Shown here: positions 42,877-53,112 of the stretch, one piece after another
How the letters are laid out: each line of letters opens with the position of its first letter
Numbering within the stretch: the first letter of the stretch is position 1
NCBI RefSeq assembly: GCF_008808095.1
Contig: NZ_CP023396.1
Span: 372,001 to 436,000, forward strand
Reading direction: 5' to 3'
Source of the DNA: Pseudoalteromonas ruthenica
GTDB lineage: Bacteria > Pseudomonadota > Gammaproteobacteria > Enterobacterales > Alteromonadaceae
Length of the DNA: 64,000 nucleotides
Program-made: the position numbers and the translations under genes
Notes under the pieces: generated by a model
The model's database searches: none
Seen by the model: only the letters and a program-made list of their open reading frames with translations
Told to the model about the DNA's origin: nothing

Positions 42877-44307
42877 ATGATCCTGATTCTAGATGACAAT
42901 ACGACTCGAGCCCAAGGGTTGAGCTCAGCACTAACCTTTGTGGGTGAGGCTAATGAACTGACCACCTCAGGTGATTTGTGTGCAAATATTGATAAGCACC
43001 ACGAGCCCATTATTGTGCTCGGGGCACTCAATAACGGCGAACACCAGCAATTAATTAAAGCGCATCCAGAGTTACCATTTTTATTAATTGGTGAAACGTT
43101 AAAGCCCTTATTAGATATCGCTAACGTCATTGGCCTTATAACCGAGCCTTTTCACCATGATGTAACCACCCAATTGCTCCATGACTGTCAGCAGTATGCG
43201 CGCATGAAGCCCACCCAAAGTGCGCACAATCCAAAAGCCTTCAATGGCTTAGTGGGGGATACTGAAGCCGTCAATCATGTTCGCTTTTTAATCTCTCAGG
43301 TGGCGAAAACGGAAGCAAATGTACTCATTCTTGGGGAGTCGGGCACCGGTAAAGAAGTGGTCGCTCGTAACGTGCACCTTCTTTCGGGACGAAGTTCAGG
43401 CCCGTTTGTGCCGGTAAACTGTGGCGCTATCCCCGGCGAATTATTAGAAAGCGAATTGTTTGGCCATGAAAAAGGCGCATTTACTGGCGCCATATCAGCG
43501 CGTAAGGGGCGATTCGAGTTGGCTCAAGGTGGTACATTGTTCTTGGATGAAATCGGCGATATGCCATTGCAAATGCAGGTTAAGTTACTGCGTGTATTGC
43601 AAGAGCGTACTTACGAGCGAGTTGGTGGTACCAAAGCCATTCAAGCCGACGTTCGAGTCATCGCAGCGACGCACCGAAACTTAGAGCAAATGATTGAAGC
43701 GGGAGATTTCCGTGAAGATCTATACTACCGCTTGAACGTTTTCCCCATCGAGAATCCGGCTTTGCGTGAACGTGGCGATGATATTGGCTTATTGCTCAAA
43801 GAGCTGACTAAGCGAACAGCCCAGCAAAGCGGTCAAAGCGTTAAGTTTACCGACCGCGCCATTGAAAGTTTAAAAGGCCATACGTGGCCCGGAAATATTC
43901 GTGAGCTCGGTAATCTTGTCGAACGCATGGTGATTATGTTTCCGGATCAAGTGGTTGATGTACCAGACTTACCGAAGAAATATCAGCATCTTGATGTTGA
44001 AGCATTTGTTCCAGAGTACCCCGAAGAGCTATTAGAGCGCCAAGCCCTGAATGATATTTTCGGTGAAGGCTTTGTTGATGACGATGAGCAACTACCTGCT
44101 GAGCATGAATCTGCAGCGGACAATATTGGGGTGCTGCCTGATGATGGAGTCAACCTCAAAGAATACCTTGCAGAGTTAGAAGTGAGTCTTATCACGCAAG
44201 CGCTTGAGCGCTATGACTATGTTGTTGCCCGTGCTGCTGAGGTGCTGGGCGTGCGTCGCACCACCTTAGTTGAGAAAATGAAAAAATATAATCTCAACCG
44301 CGATTAG
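42877..44307 (+). CDS. flrA: Flagellar master regulator FlrA (FleQ family)
   Basis: 476 residues. Residues 1-110 are the FleQ receiver-like domain without a phospho-acceptor Asp (VLGALNNGE). Residues ~125-360 are an AAA+ sigma-54 interaction domain with Walker A GESGTGKE (152-160 region, Lys 159), GAFTGA loop ([21 protein letters not shown]) and [11 protein letters not shown] Fis-type HTH ends it ([23 protein letters not shown]). It activates early flagellar sigma-54 genes including flrBC. The FleQ LFRS motif that contacts c-di-GMP is AFNG here (residues 121-124) so the usual Arg is missing, while the Arg-Asn after Walker A (164-165) is kept. The start has no clear Shine-Dalgarno. Confidence 0.94.
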   Translation: MILILDDNTTRAQGLSSALTFVGEANELTTSGDLCANIDKHHEPIIVLGALNNGEHQQLIKAHPELPFLLIGETLKPLLDIANVIGLITEPFHHDVTTQLLHDCQQYARMKPTQSAHNPKAFNGLVGDTEAVNHVRFLISQVAKTEANVLILGESGTGKEVVARNVHLLSGRSSGPFVPVNCGAIPGELLESELFGHEKGAFTGAISARKGRFELAQGGTLFLDEIGDMPLQMQVKLLRVLQERTYERVGGTKAIQADVRVIAATHRNLEQMIEAGDFREDLYYRLNVFPIENPALRERGDDIGLLLKELTKRTAQQSGQSVKFTDRAIESLKGHTWPGNIRELGNLVERMVIMFPDQVVDVPDLPKKYQHLDVEAFVPEYPEELLERQALNDIFGEGFVDDDEQLPAEHESAADNIGVLPDDGVNLKEYLAELEVSLITQALERYDYVVARAAEVLGVRRTTLVEKMKKYNLNRD

Positions 44308-44367
44308 CTTTGCCGCAGTAACACACGCGGTGCCAGCGCCCCTTAAGTAGTTAACTCAGGTTCAAAG

Positions 44368-44943
44368 CTAATACAAAGCGATCACCTGCTCTTTGCGAAA
44401 GCATTGGTTGTGGTGGTCGTTAACCATGCCACAAGCCTGCATATGAGCATACACTGTAGTGGATCCTAAAAATTTAAAGCCACGCTTTTTCAAATCTTTA
44501 GCAAAAATATCGGATTGCTCACTGGTTGCTACGTAATCTTCAGGACTCGCGATGCTGTTGACGCGCGGTCTGTCATTCACAAATTGCCATTGATACGCGC
44601 TAAAGCTACCAAACTGATGTTGAATTTCAATAAAGCGTTGAGCGTTATTAATAGCGGCATTAATTTTTAACTTATTGCGCACAATACCGGCATCATTGAG
44701 CAAGCGCGTGATGTCTTCGCCATCAAAAGCGGCAACAGTGTGAATATCAAAGTCAGCAAAAGCACGGCGGTAGTTGTCTCGTTTTTTTAAAATGGTATAC
44801 CAGCTCAAACCAGCTTGTGCCGATTCGAGAGTAATAAACTCGAATAAGCGTTGATCATCATAAACAGGCACACCCCATTCATCGTCATGGTAGGCAACGT
44901 AATCGGGCTTACTTAAGTCCACCCAGGCGCAGCGAATACACAT
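44368..44943 (-). CDS. tag: DNA-3-methyladenine glycosylase I (Tag)
   Basis: 191 residues. Tag family: RCAWVDLSKPDYVAYHDDEWGVPVYDDQRLFEFITLESAQAGLSWYTILKKRDNYRRAF, DAGIVRNKLKINAAINNAQRF and LKKRGFKFLGSTTVYAHMQACGMVNDHHNQCF. It cuts 3-methyladenine from alkylated DNA and is not a flagellar gene. It sits on the minus strand between flrA and flrB, convergent with flrA (60 bp gap, no strong terminator) and divergent from flrB. Cys 2/Cys 5 and His 175/Cys 180-type residues fit the zinc-binding site of Tag. Confidence 0.96.
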   Translation of the reverse strand: MCIRCAWVDLSKPDYVAYHDDEWGVPVYDDQRLFEFITLESAQAGLSWYTILKKRDNYRRAFADFDIHTVAAFDGEDITRLLNDAGIVRNKLKINAAINNAQRFIEIQHQFGSFSAYQWQFVNDRPRVNSIASPEDYVATSEQSDIFAKDLKKRGFKFLGSTTVYAHMQACGMVNDHHNQCFRKEQVIALY

Positions 44944-45065
44944 AAAAACTCCTTGTAGAAAGCATTATCAACTAATGTATCAGGTAACTGTTTTTTTATA
45001 CAGTGTCATTTTTTTGATAGCAATAATAACAATGTAACTTTATGAATATTAAATAAAATAAAGTT

Positions 45066-45081
45066 GGTACGCTTTGTGCTT
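45066..45081 (+). promoter_or_regulatory. Sigma-54 promoter of flrBC
   Basis: TGGTACGCTTTGTGCT has GG-N10-GC spacing and close matches at both elements. It is about 36-51 bp before flrB (position good to one base). In Vibrio, flrBC is FlrA- and RpoN-dependent. Confidence 0.7.
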
Positions 45082-45116
45082 TTATGGATTAGACCTTGTG
45101 TTTAAGAGTGAAAATC

Positions 45117-46232
45117 ATGGCATTAGCGAGTGTTATCAACCCACAAATCCTTCATCATGGCCAGTTTAGCCCGGCATTAGCGCAAGAGGCTTACGTTGGA
45201 GAGCTGAGCGACTTGCGGCTACAAGCCAGCTGGCTGAGTCATTTAGTCGATACCATGCCTGCGGGTGTGGTGGTGCTTGATGGACAGGGAATGATAGCCA
45301 AAGCCAATCAAATTGCCAGTGATATGTTAGGCGAGCCGCTCGAAGGTGAGAAATGGTTTGCGGTGATCCAGCGCTCATTCCGCCCGCAACAGGACGATGG
45401 CCATGAAGTGTCGTTGCGCGATGGACGGCGTATAAAATTAGAAATCCGCGCGCTCACGCCCGAGCCCGGGCAGCTTATTTTAATGACCGATTTAACGGAA
45501 ACGCGTCGTTTGCAATCAAGAGTGGCGCACATGCAACGTTTAAGCGCGCTTGGCAAAATGGTGGCTACTTTAGCCCACCAAGTGCGTACACCGCTCTCGG
45601 CAGCCATGTTATATGGGGCCAATTTGGGCTCGTCGCGATTGAATAATCAATCGCGTGCCCACTGTCACGATAAGCTCATGTCGCGTTTAAAAGATTTGGA
45701 AAACCAAGTGAATGATATGTTGTTGTTTGCCAAAAGTGGTGAGCAGCAAGTCGTTGAGCCGATGTCATTAGGGCAGTTACTTAATGATGTAAATTCTGGC
45801 AGTGAAGCCATGCTTAGCGAGCATGAAGCGCATCTACAAGTACAGCTTCCTGAGCCCGATATCGAAGTCATGGGCAATCGTACTGCCTTGGCCAGTGCCA
45901 TCAATAACTTGGTGCACAATAGTTTACAGGTGATAGGCGGTGGTGCGCATATTAAGATGCAGGCACGTCGTCAACGCACGAACAGTGATTATGTCGATAT
46001 CATCATTAGCGATAATGGCCCAGGGATCAATGAAGAGATTATTGACAAAATTTTTGAGCCTTTTTTTACCACTAAGCGTCAGGGCACAGGTTTAGGTCTG
46101 GCTGTGGTTGCCTCAGTGGTGAATGCCCATAAGGGGCAAATAAAAGTAGAGAACCTTCAAAACGGTGGCGCGCAATTTACGCTAACGCTTCCTGTTTTGC
46201 ACAGCAATACCCAGGAGCAGAGCAATGAATAA
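45117..46232 (+). CDS. flrB: Flagellar sensor histidine kinase FlrB
   Basis: 371 residues from ATG 45117; an upstream in-frame TTG at 45096 is less likely. A PAS-like domain (VDTMPAGVVVLDGQGMIAKANQIASDMLGEPLEGE) is followed by the histidine-phosphorylation helix with LAHQVRTPLSAAMLYG and by an ATPase domain (NRTALASAINNLVHNSLQVIGGGA, ISDNGPGI, FEPFFTTKRQGTGLGLAVVASVVNAHKG). No transmembrane segment is seen, so the kinase is cytosolic. It phosphorylates FlrC and is coupled to it (the flrC ATG overlaps the flrB end by 8 bp). Confidence 0.94.
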   Translation: MALASVINPQILHHGQFSPALAQEAYVGELSDLRLQASWLSHLVDTMPAGVVVLDGQGMIAKANQIASDMLGEPLEGEKWFAVIQRSFRPQQDDGHEVSLRDGRRIKLEIRALTPEPGQLILMTDLTETRRLQSRVAHMQRLSALGKMVATLAHQVRTPLSAAMLYGANLGSSRLNNQSRAHCHDKLMSRLKDLENQVNDMLLFAKSGEQQVVEPMSLGQLLNDVNSGSEAMLSEHEAHLQVQLPEPDIEVMGNRTALASAINNLVHNSLQVIGGGAHIKMQARRQRTNSDYVDIIISDNGPGINEEIIDKIFEPFFTTKRQGTGLGLAVVASVVNAHKGQIKVENLQNGGAQFTLTLPVLHSNTQEQSNE

Positions 46233-47625
46233 CTATGTACTTGTTGTCGAGGATGACAAGGGGTTACGCGAAGCCCTAATCGATACATTAACACTGTCAG
46301 ATATTCGCTGCATTGCAGCAAAAAGTGGTGAAGAAGCAATCATGATGCTAAAAGAGCACAGTGTTGCTCTAGTGGTCAGTGATGTGCAGATGCCCGGTAT
46401 TAATGGCATTGAATTACTAAAAAGCATCAAGCTTAACTATCCAGACATGCCGGTATTAATGATGACGGCCTACGCCACTATTGATGATGCGGTCGAAGCC
46501 ATGCGTCTGGGTGCCATCGACTATATGGCAAAGCCATTTGCCCCCGAGGTCTTACTGAATTTAGTGAGTCGTTATTTACCCAATGAGACGGCTAGCCAAA
46601 GTGGCCCAGTGGTCGCTGATGCCAAAAGTTTGGCGCTACTCGATTTAGCCAATAAAGTGGCTGACAGTGACGCGAGTGTCATGGTGATGGGTCCAAGCGG
46701 GAGTGGTAAAGAGGTATTGGCGCGCTATATTCACGACCAATCGCCGCGCAAAGAGGCGCCATTTATCGCTATTAATTGTGCAGCCATTCCCGAAAACATG
46801 CTTGAATCGACTTTGTTCGGTTACGAGAAAGGCGCGTTCACTGGCGCTGTGAACGCCTGTCCAGGTAAATTTGAGCAAGCACAAAATGGCACCATTTTAC
46901 TTGATGAAATTACTGAAATGGATTTAGGCCTACAAGCGAAATTGCTACGTGTATTGCAAGAGCGCGAGGTTGAGCGCTTAGGGAGTCGCAAAACCATCGA
47001 GCTCAACGTACGGGTGTTGGCCACTTCAAACCGTGATCTCAAAGAAGCGGTCAGAGCCGGTATATTCCGGGAAGATTTATATTATCGCCTAAACGTGTTC
47101 CCGCTGACCTGGTTGCCGCTCAATCAGCGTCCCGGGGATATTATTCCACTGGCTGAACATTTATTGGAGCGCCATTGCCAAGCTAGCAAACAAGCGACTG
47201 CCTCGCTCAGTGCCGATGCCAAAGAGCGCTTAATGGCGCATACTTGGCCGGGAAATGTGCGTGAGCTTGATAATGTTATTCAGCGTGCGCTGATCTTAAA
47301 ATCCGGTGACGAGGTGCACGCCAGCGCCATTTATATCGAAGAGTTCGTCACTGATGATGAAGTTGAGCTCAATGCGCACCAAGATATGCCCTCTGCGCTC
47401 AATCAACACTATGATGAGCTGCCAATGGCATCACCCCAAGGTGTAGATCAAGCCCATAACTTTAAAGATGAGCTTAAAAACAAAGAGCACAAAATAATTC
47501 TCGATACCTTAGCGCGCTTCAACGGTAAGCGTAAGGATGTTGCTGATGCCTTAGGGATCAGCCCGCGTACCTTACGCTACAAAATAGCGCAAATGCGCGA
47601 GCAGGGGATCCACCTTCCTGCATAG
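46225..47625 (+). CDS. flrC: Sigma-54 flagellar response regulator FlrC
   Basis: 466 residues. Receiver domain (VVEDDKGLREALIDTL, Asp in LVVSDVQMPGINGIEL, LMMTAYATIDDAVEAMRLGAIDYMAKPF), AAA+ domain (GPSGSGKEVLARYIH, KGAFTGAVNACPGKFEQAQNGT, LLDEITEMDLGLQAKLLRVLQ) and a C-terminal HTH (ILDTLARFNGKRKDVADALGISPRTLRYKIAQMR). It activates the second tier of RpoN-dependent flagellar genes after phosphorylation by FlrB. A terminator follows at 47648. Confidence 0.96.
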   Translation: MNNYVLVVEDDKGLREALIDTLTLSDIRCIAAKSGEEAIMMLKEHSVALVVSDVQMPGINGIELLKSIKLNYPDMPVLMMTAYATIDDAVEAMRLGAIDYMAKPFAPEVLLNLVSRYLPNETASQSGPVVADAKSLALLDLANKVADSDASVMVMGPSGSGKEVLARYIHDQSPRKEAPFIAINCAAIPENMLESTLFGYEKGAFTGAVNACPGKFEQAQNGTILLDEITEMDLGLQAKLLRVLQEREVERLGSRKTIELNVRVLATSNRDLKEAVRAGIFREDLYYRLNVFPLTWLPLNQRPGDIIPLAEHLLERHCQASKQATASLSADAKERLMAHTWPGNVRELDNVIQRALILKSGDEVHASAIYIEEFVTDDEVELNAHQDMPSALNQHYDELPMASPQGVDQAHNFKDELKNKEHKIILDTLARFNGKRKDVADALGISPRTLRYKIAQMREQGIHLPA

Positions 47626-47647
47626 TCTCGTCATAATGTTCTATTTC

Positions 47648-47673
47648 AGCCCGGGATATGCTCGGGCTTTCTT
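47648..47673 (+). terminator. Terminator after flrC
   Basis: AGCCCG (47648-47653) pairs with CGGGCT (47663-47668) around a 9-nt loop and is followed by TTCTT. It ends the flrBC unit. Confidence 0.72.
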
Positions 47674-47758
47674 GTGGGCGTCAAAAATATAGCTTGCCTA
47701 ATTCTTCAGTGTCAAAATTAAAATAACAATAAGCCACTGTTAAATAACGATATTTTAT

Positions 47759-47774
47759 TGGCATGACTTGTGCA
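47759..47774 (+). promoter_or_regulatory. Sigma-54 promoter of fliE operon
   Basis: TGGCATGACTTGTGCA matches TGGCAC-N5-TTGCA at nearly every position with GG-N10-GC spacing. It is about 30-40 bp before fliE. Confidence 0.82.
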
Positions 47775-47813
47775 TTATTCAGGGTAAGTTTAATTAACTG
47801 AGTGATGCCCAAG

Positions 47814-48146
47814 ATGAAAGTCCAAGCCAACTCATTATTTCAAGAAATGCAGTCGCTCGCGCAAGAAGCGCAAGCTCGTAACCCATTGAAAGAGGCACAA
47901 AACCAAGTGCCGCAAACATCGACCAGCCAATTTGGTGAGCTACTAAGTAGCGCAATCGATAATGTTCATAACCTACAGCAAGATGCTAAATCGAAAGTGG
48001 TTGCTGTGGAGATGGGTGATCGCCGCGTTTCTCTTGCCGAAGCAATGATCGCATCGCAAAAATCCTCTGTCGCATTTGAGGCCACTGTGCAGGTTCGTAA
48101 CAAGCTAGTGGAAGCCTACAAAGACATCATGAACATGCCTGTATAA
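47814..48146 (+). CDS. fliE: Flagellar MS-ring/rod adapter FliE
   Basis: 110 residues from ATG 47814 (MKVQANSLFQEMQSLAQEAQ), the form seen in relatives; ATG 47805 and GTG 47802 are in-frame alternatives and none has a strong Shine-Dalgarno. C-terminal FliE motif: FGELLSSAIDNVHNLQQDAKSKVVAVEMGDRRVSLAEAMIASQKSSVAFEATVQVRNKLVEAYKDIMNMPV. FliE links the MS ring to the proximal rod. It is first in fliEFGHIJ. Confidence 0.94.
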   Translation: MKVQANSLFQEMQSLAQEAQARNPLKEAQNQVPQTSTSQFGELLSSAIDNVHNLQQDAKSKVVAVEMGDRRVSLAEAMIASQKSSVAFEATVQVRNKLVEAYKDIMNMPV

Positions 48147-48165
48147 CGGATAGCGGAGAAAAGTT

Positions 48166-49887
48166 GTGGCACAAGCAAACCAATCAACAGATTTAGCCCT
48201 TGCCGATGGCGGTGTTGACATGAACACCGACTCCTCGGGTGAACAGCAAGAACAAAAGTCTGGCTATTTAAGCGCCCTCAATGGCGTGGATATGCTACGA
48301 CAGGTGACGCTGATCATCGCTTTGGCTATTTGCTTGGCCATCGCTATTTTTATCATTATTTGGGCGCGTCAGCCTGATATGCGCCCGTTAGGTAAAATGC
48401 CTACCGAGGAATTGATTCAGACCTTGGATTTCTTGGATGCGCAAAAAATCGATTATGAACTCGATGGCAACGTGATCATGGTTGCCGAAGATGCCTATCA
48501 AGATATAAAACTGAATATGGCCCGAGAGGGGCTTACGCAAGGCCCGCAATCTGGCACCGATATCTTGATGCAAGACATGGGGTTTGGCGTATCACAGCGT
48601 CTTGAACGTGAACGTCTCAAGCATTCTCGCGAGCAGCAGCTTGCGCGTACTATTGAAGAACTTAATAAAGTATCTCGCGCCAAAGTATTACTGGCCATTC
48701 CTAAAGAAAATGTATTTGCTCGTATTGAGAAGAAGCCTTCAGCAACGGTTGTTGCTACGGTTAAACGCGGCCGTAACCTCAACAGTGAAGAGATAGACTC
48801 TATCGTCGATATCGTCGCCTCGGCCGTGCAAGGACTGTCTCCTGAACGGGTCACGGTGACCGATCAAAATGGTCGTCTGCTTAACTCCGGTTCACAAAAT
48901 TCGTTATCAGCGCGCTCACGTAAAGAGTATGAGATTGAGCGTCAACGAGAGCAGGAATATATAGAAAAAATTGATAGCATCATGATCCCGGTGGTCGGAC
49001 TGGGTAACTATACTGCGCAGGTCGACTTGGTCATGGATTTCAGCGCAGTAGAAGAGACTCAAAAGCGTTACAACCCAGATTTGCCAGCGGTGCGCAGTGA
49101 AACCACATTAGAAGAGAATAATATTGGTGGTTTAGCGGTCGGCATTCCTGGTGCTTTAACAAATCAACCGCCAGTGAACTCTAACATTCCAGAGAATGCG
49201 TTGGACGAGCAAAGTGCGCAAACTCGCTCACCGTCGCGCAGCCACAAAGAAGCGACCCGTAATTATGAGCTTGATACCACTATTTCTCATAAACGTAAGC
49301 AGACTGGGGTGATCCGCCGTATCAGTGTTTCCGTGGCTGTGGATTACACACAAACGGCTGGTGCGGATGGGCAAACCACCAGTGCGCCGCGCAGTGCCGA
49401 GGAGCTCAACAATATTCGTCGCCTGTTACAAGGAGGCGTGGGTTTCGACATGCAGCGTGGTGATGCCTTAGAAGTCGTGAGTGTCCCCTTTGTACGTGAG
49501 GACCTGGGCGCGGTTGCTGAACTGCCACTGTGGGAGCAAAATTGGTTTATGAAGATAGTGCGTTTAGCACTGGGTGCATTAGTGATAATCGTGTTGATCA
49601 TTGCCGTGGTTCGCCCCATGCTTAAACGACTTATCTACCCAGATGATACACTGGAAGAATACAATGAAGATGCGTTGAGTTCGGGTGTTGATATCGGTGA
49701 TAGTACATTGGAGATGTTAAACAAAGATTTCGACTCGGCAGCGGTGGGCTTCTCCTCCGACGGGACACTGCAGTTGCCAGACTTACATGGTGATGAAGAT
49801 CTCCTAAAAGCGGTTCGCGCCTTGGTTGCCAATGAGCCTGAACTATCCTCGCAAGTAGTTAAAGCATGGTTGAGTGAAGATGACTGA
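48166..49887 (+). CDS. fliF: MS-ring protein FliF
   Basis: 573 residues from GTG 48166 (GGAG upstream). Two membrane segments (VTLIIALAICLAIAIFIIIW and IVRLALGALVIIVLIIAVV) flank a large periplasmic region with the FliF/YscJ motifs (LAREGLTQGPQSG-like segment, KVSRAKVLLAIPKENVFARIEKKPSATVVATV, SVAVDYTQ). The C-terminal cytosolic tail (LEMLNKDFDSAAVG and DEDLLKAVRALVANEPELSSQVVKAWL) binds FliG. It forms the MS ring. It overlaps fliG slightly (ATG 49880 before the stop). Confidence 0.97.
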   Translation: MAQANQSTDLALADGGVDMNTDSSGEQQEQKSGYLSALNGVDMLRQVTLIIALAICLAIAIFIIIWARQPDMRPLGKMPTEELIQTLDFLDAQKIDYELDGNVIMVAEDAYQDIKLNMAREGLTQGPQSGTDILMQDMGFGVSQRLERERLKHSREQQLARTIEELNKVSRAKVLLAIPKENVFARIEKKPSATVVATVKRGRNLNSEEIDSIVDIVASAVQGLSPERVTVTDQNGRLLNSGSQNSLSARSRKEYEIERQREQEYIEKIDSIMIPVVGLGNYTAQVDLVMDFSAVEETQKRYNPDLPAVRSETTLEENNIGGLAVGIPGALTNQPPVNSNIPENALDEQSAQTRSPSRSHKEATRNYELDTTISHKRKQTGVIRRISVSVAVDYTQTAGADGQTTSAPRSAEELNNIRRLLQGGVGFDMQRGDALEVVSVPFVREDLGAVAELPLWEQNWFMKIVRLALGALVIIVLIIAVVRPMLKRLIYPDDTLEEYNEDALSSGVDIGDSTLEMLNKDFDSAAVGFSSDGTLQLPDLHGDEDLLKAVRALVANEPELSSQVVKAWLSEDD

Positions 49888-50917
49888 AGAACAACAGCAA
49901 CTAACTAGCGGCTTCGATGTTGATAAACTCGAAGGCGTAGAGAAAGCAGCAATCCTGCTACTGAGCTTGTCTGAAGAGGATGCCGCGCAAATTCTTAAAC
50001 ACCTTGAGCCCAAACAAGTGCAAAAGGTGGGTATGACCATGGCCGCGCTTGATGACCTTAGTCAGGATAAGATCAGCGCCGTGCACAACCTGTTTATTGA
50101 GCAAATTCAGCAGTTCAGCACCATTGGCTTCCAATCAGAAGACTTTATTAAGAAAGCTCTGACAGCCGCATTAGGTGAAGATAAAGCGGCAAGCCTGATT
50201 GACCAAATTGTGATGGGCTCAGGTGCGAAAGGTCTTGATTCGTTGAAATGGATGGACTCCAAACAGGTGGCGAACATTATTCGCAACGAGCACCCGCAGA
50301 TTCAAACCATCGTTTTATCTTATCTGGAGCCAGAGCAAAGTGCAGAAATTCTGGCCCAGTTCCCAGAGAAAGTACGTTTGGATTTAACCATGCGGATTGC
50401 CAACCTCGAAGAAGTGCAGCCAGCAGCGTTGCAAGAGCTCAACGAGATTATGGAGAAGCAATTTGCAGGTCAAGCTGGGGCACAAGCTGCGAAGATGGGC
50501 GGCCTGAAAGCGGCGGCCGATATCATGAACTACCTCGATACCAATGTCGAAGGCCAGTTAATGGACTCTATTCGCGAGCACGACGAAGAAATGTCGCAGC
50601 AAATTCAAGATCTTATGTTCGTCTTCGAGAACCTTATGGATGTCGATGACCGAGGCATTCAGGCCATCCTACGCGAAGTACAGCAAGATGTGCTGATGAA
50701 GGCAATCAAAGGTGCCGATGACGGACTGAAAGAGAAAATCTTCACCAATATGTCCAAACGGGCAGCCGATATGCTGCGTGATGACCTTGAAGCCATGGGT
50801 CCTGTGCGTATCAGCGAAGTGGAAGCGGCGCAAAAAGAGATTCTCTCTACGGCGCGACGCTTATCCGACTCCGGTGAAATTATGCTTGGTAGTGGTGGTG
50901 GCGAGGAGTTCCTCTAA
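49880..50917 (+). CDS. fliG: Motor switch protein FliG
   Basis: 345 residues from ATG 49880; a GTG at 49874 would add two residues. Middle and C-terminal domains are clear: VEKAAILLLSLSEEDAAQILKHLEPKQVQKVG, LKWMDSKQVANIIRNEHPQIQTIVLSYLEPEQSAEIL, and the C-terminal torque helix DDRGIQAILREVQQDVLMKAIKGADDGLKEKIFTNMSKRAADMLRDDLEAMGPVRISEVE. It converts stator torque into rotation and binds FliF, FliM and FliN. Confidence 0.98.
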   Translation: MTEEQQQLTSGFDVDKLEGVEKAAILLLSLSEEDAAQILKHLEPKQVQKVGMTMAALDDLSQDKISAVHNLFIEQIQQFSTIGFQSEDFIKKALTAALGEDKAASLIDQIVMGSGAKGLDSLKWMDSKQVANIIRNEHPQIQTIVLSYLEPEQSAEILAQFPEKVRLDLTMRIANLEEVQPAALQELNEIMEKQFAGQAGAQAAKMGGLKAAADIMNYLDTNVEGQLMDSIREHDEEMSQQIQDLMFVFENLMDVDDRGIQAILREVQQDVLMKAIKGADDGLKEKIFTNMSKRAADMLRDDLEAMGPVRISEVEAAQKEILSTARRLSDSGEIMLGSGGGEEFL

Positions 50918-50920
50918 GCC

Positions 50921-51778
50921 ATGAGTGAGTCAAAATTACGTCGTGGGCAACGATTAGACGCCAGTGAGGCAGCAGATGAACTGCTGGAGAACTGGCCTAT
51001 TCCCGATGTCAGTGCAGATCCAAAGAAATATCAAGGGCGTTCAACCGCCTTTGGGACACCGCTCGAACAGCTTTATAAAAAGCATGTCGAGGAAGATGAG
51101 CACCGCGATGGCGAAGAGATCTTGACCCCTGAGGAGACCGACTTTCCTAAACTGACCCTTGAAGAGTTAGAGCAAATTCGCCAAGACGCCTACGAAGAAG
51201 GCCTCAAACAGGGGCATGAACAAGGCTACGTTGACGGATTTGATAAAGGTGCCAGTGAAGGCAAAGAAGCGGGGTTCCAAGAAGGGCTAAAGCAAGGCAA
51301 AGAGCAAGGGCTTGAAGATGCGAAGCCCATCATTGACGAACAACTGGATGCGTTAAAAAGCACGTTAGAAGCGCTTGATGAACCCGCCAAACACATTGAT
51401 GAGCAGGTTGAGCATGAGCTGATCTTTCTCGCCAGCGAGTTAGCCAAAGCCATTACCTTGAGTGAGTTAAAAACCAACCCCGACACTATTTTAAATGCGC
51501 TTCGCGCGGCAACCGAAGCCTTGCCAAGTAATGAGGCAATGTGCCAAATCAGTCTCCATCCAGATGATTTAGCTATAGTGACGTCACACTTCAGTGACAC
51601 CGAGTTGGATAATCGCCATTGGCAGTTACTCGGTGAGCCGACTTTGGCGCGCGGTGATTGTAAAATCAAGCAACAGCGTTCATCTATCGATTTCACATTA
51701 GGGTTGCGAATCCAACAAGTACTGGAACCGTTTTTGCATGACAGCGGTGTCCATGTGCGTGATGAGCCAAAATCATGA
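50921..51778 (+). CDS. fliH: Flagellar export ATPase regulator FliH
   Basis: 285 residues. A glycine-repeat, Gln/Glu-rich segment ([43 protein letters not shown], the GxxxG-type helix) is followed by the V-ATPase-E-like C-terminal domain ([75 protein letters not shown]). FliH regulates and localises FliI. It overlaps fliI by 4 bp (ATGA). Confidence 0.95.
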   Translation: MSESKLRRGQRLDASEAADELLENWPIPDVSADPKKYQGRSTAFGTPLEQLYKKHVEEDEHRDGEEILTPEETDFPKLTLEELEQIRQDAYEEGLKQGHEQGYVDGFDKGASEGKEAGFQEGLKQGKEQGLEDAKPIIDEQLDALKSTLEALDEPAKHIDEQVEHELIFLASELAKAITLSELKTNPDTILNALRAATEALPSNEAMCQISLHPDDLAIVTSHFSDTELDNRHWQLLGEPTLARGDCKIKQQRSSIDFTLGLRIQQVLEPFLHDSGVHVRDEPKS

Positions 51779-53112
51779 CAACTTCATTAAGTGAGCGTTT
51801 GCACCAGCAGCGTAAACATATCCATCAACCTCAGGTCGCGGTAGCGGGGAGCTTGACCCGTGTTGTTGGCCTGACCCTTGAAGCAAAAGGGCTGCAAGCA
51901 CCGCTGGGTAGCCAGTGTCAGGTCGAAACGAACCAAGGCTTAGTCGATGCCGAAGTGGTGGGATTTAACGACGACGTGCTTTATTTAATGCCCAATGACC
52001 GTATCTCTGGGGTGTTGCCTGGAGCCCGCGTTATCCCTCAACACAAGCAGCAAGGGTTGCCAGTAGGGATGAGCTTACTCGGGCGAGTGGTTGATGGTTT
52101 GGGGCGCCCTTTAGATGGACTCGGGCCACTGCGCTGCGAGGAGTTTACTCACTTTGCCAAAAACACCATCAACCCTTTAGCACGGCGACAAATAAGCCAA
52201 CCCATGGACGTGGGCGTGCGTGCTATCAACTCCATTATCACCGTGGGTCAAGGCCAACGTATGGGCTTGTTTGCCGGTAGTGGTGTGGGTAAGTCGGTAT
52301 TGTTAGGGATGATGACCCGAGGCAGTGCGGCCGACGTTATTGTGGTCGGCTTAGTGGGTGAGCGTGGTCGTGAAGTTAAAGAGTTCATCGAGGAAATCCT
52401 GGGTGAAGAAGGGCGGCGTCGTTCTGTGGTGGTGGCCGCGCCGGCTGATGCATCGCCATTGATGCGTCTAAAAGGCTGTGAAAGCGCCATCACTATTGCC
52501 GAATATTTTCGCGACCAAGGCCTCAATGTATTGTTATTACTAGATTCGGTCACTCGGTATGCCATGGCACAACGGGAGATTGCGCTCGCCGTTGGTGAAC
52601 CACCCGCAACTAAAGGCTATCCCCCTTCGGTATTTGCCAAGCTACCTGCTCTGATTGAGCGTGCGGGTAATGGCGGTGAAGGCCAAGGCGCCATTACTGC
52701 CTTTTTCACGGTGTTGTCAGAGGGAGATGATTTGCAAGACCCGATTGCTGATGCTGCACGAGCTATTTTAGATGGCCATATTGTGCTCTCACGAGAGCTT
52801 GCCGACAGTGGCCATTACCCGGCTATTGATATCGAAAAATCGATTAGTCGAGTAATGCCGCAAGTGGTTTCAGAGCAACATATGCAGCAAGCACGGTTAA
52901 TCAAGCAAGTGGTGGCAATGTACAATGAAAACAAAGACATGATCACTCTAGGCGCATACCAAAAAGGCACCGACCAGATACTCGATCAAGCCATTGATAT
53001 GATGCCGCGTATAAATAACTTTTTACGCCAGGGAATGAAGGATGTCGTGCCTTACGATGAGTGTTTAACCTCGTTAGCCAATTTACTAGGACAGGGAGGC
53101 AACCATGGCTAA
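51775..53112 (+). CDS. fliI: Flagellar export ATPase FliI
   Basis: 445 residues. F1-type ATPase: RTRVV-type beta domain ([24 protein letters not shown]), Walker [18 protein letters not shown], Walker [48 protein letters not shown], and the [17 protein letters not shown] [20 protein letters not shown]. It drives export of flagellar subunits with FliH and FliJ. The last 8 bp overlap fliJ. Confidence 0.98.
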   Translation: MTTSLSERLHQQRKHIHQPQVAVAGSLTRVVGLTLEAKGLQAPLGSQCQVETNQGLVDAEVVGFNDDVLYLMPNDRISGVLPGARVIPQHKQQGLPVGMSLLGRVVDGLGRPLDGLGPLRCEEFTHFAKNTINPLARRQISQPMDVGVRAINSIITVGQGQRMGLFAGSGVGKSVLLGMMTRGSAADVIVVGLVGERGREVKEFIEEILGEEGRRRSVVVAAPADASPLMRLKGCESAITIAEYFRDQGLNVLLLLDSVTRYAMAQREIALAVGEPPATKGYPPSVFAKLPALIERAGNGGEGQGAITAFFTVLSEGDDLQDPIADAARAILDGHIVLSRELADSGHYPAIDIEKSISRVMPQVVSEQHMQQARLIKQVVAMYNENKDMITLGAYQKGTDQILDQAIDMMPRINNFLRQGMKDVVPYDECLTSLANLLGQGGNHG

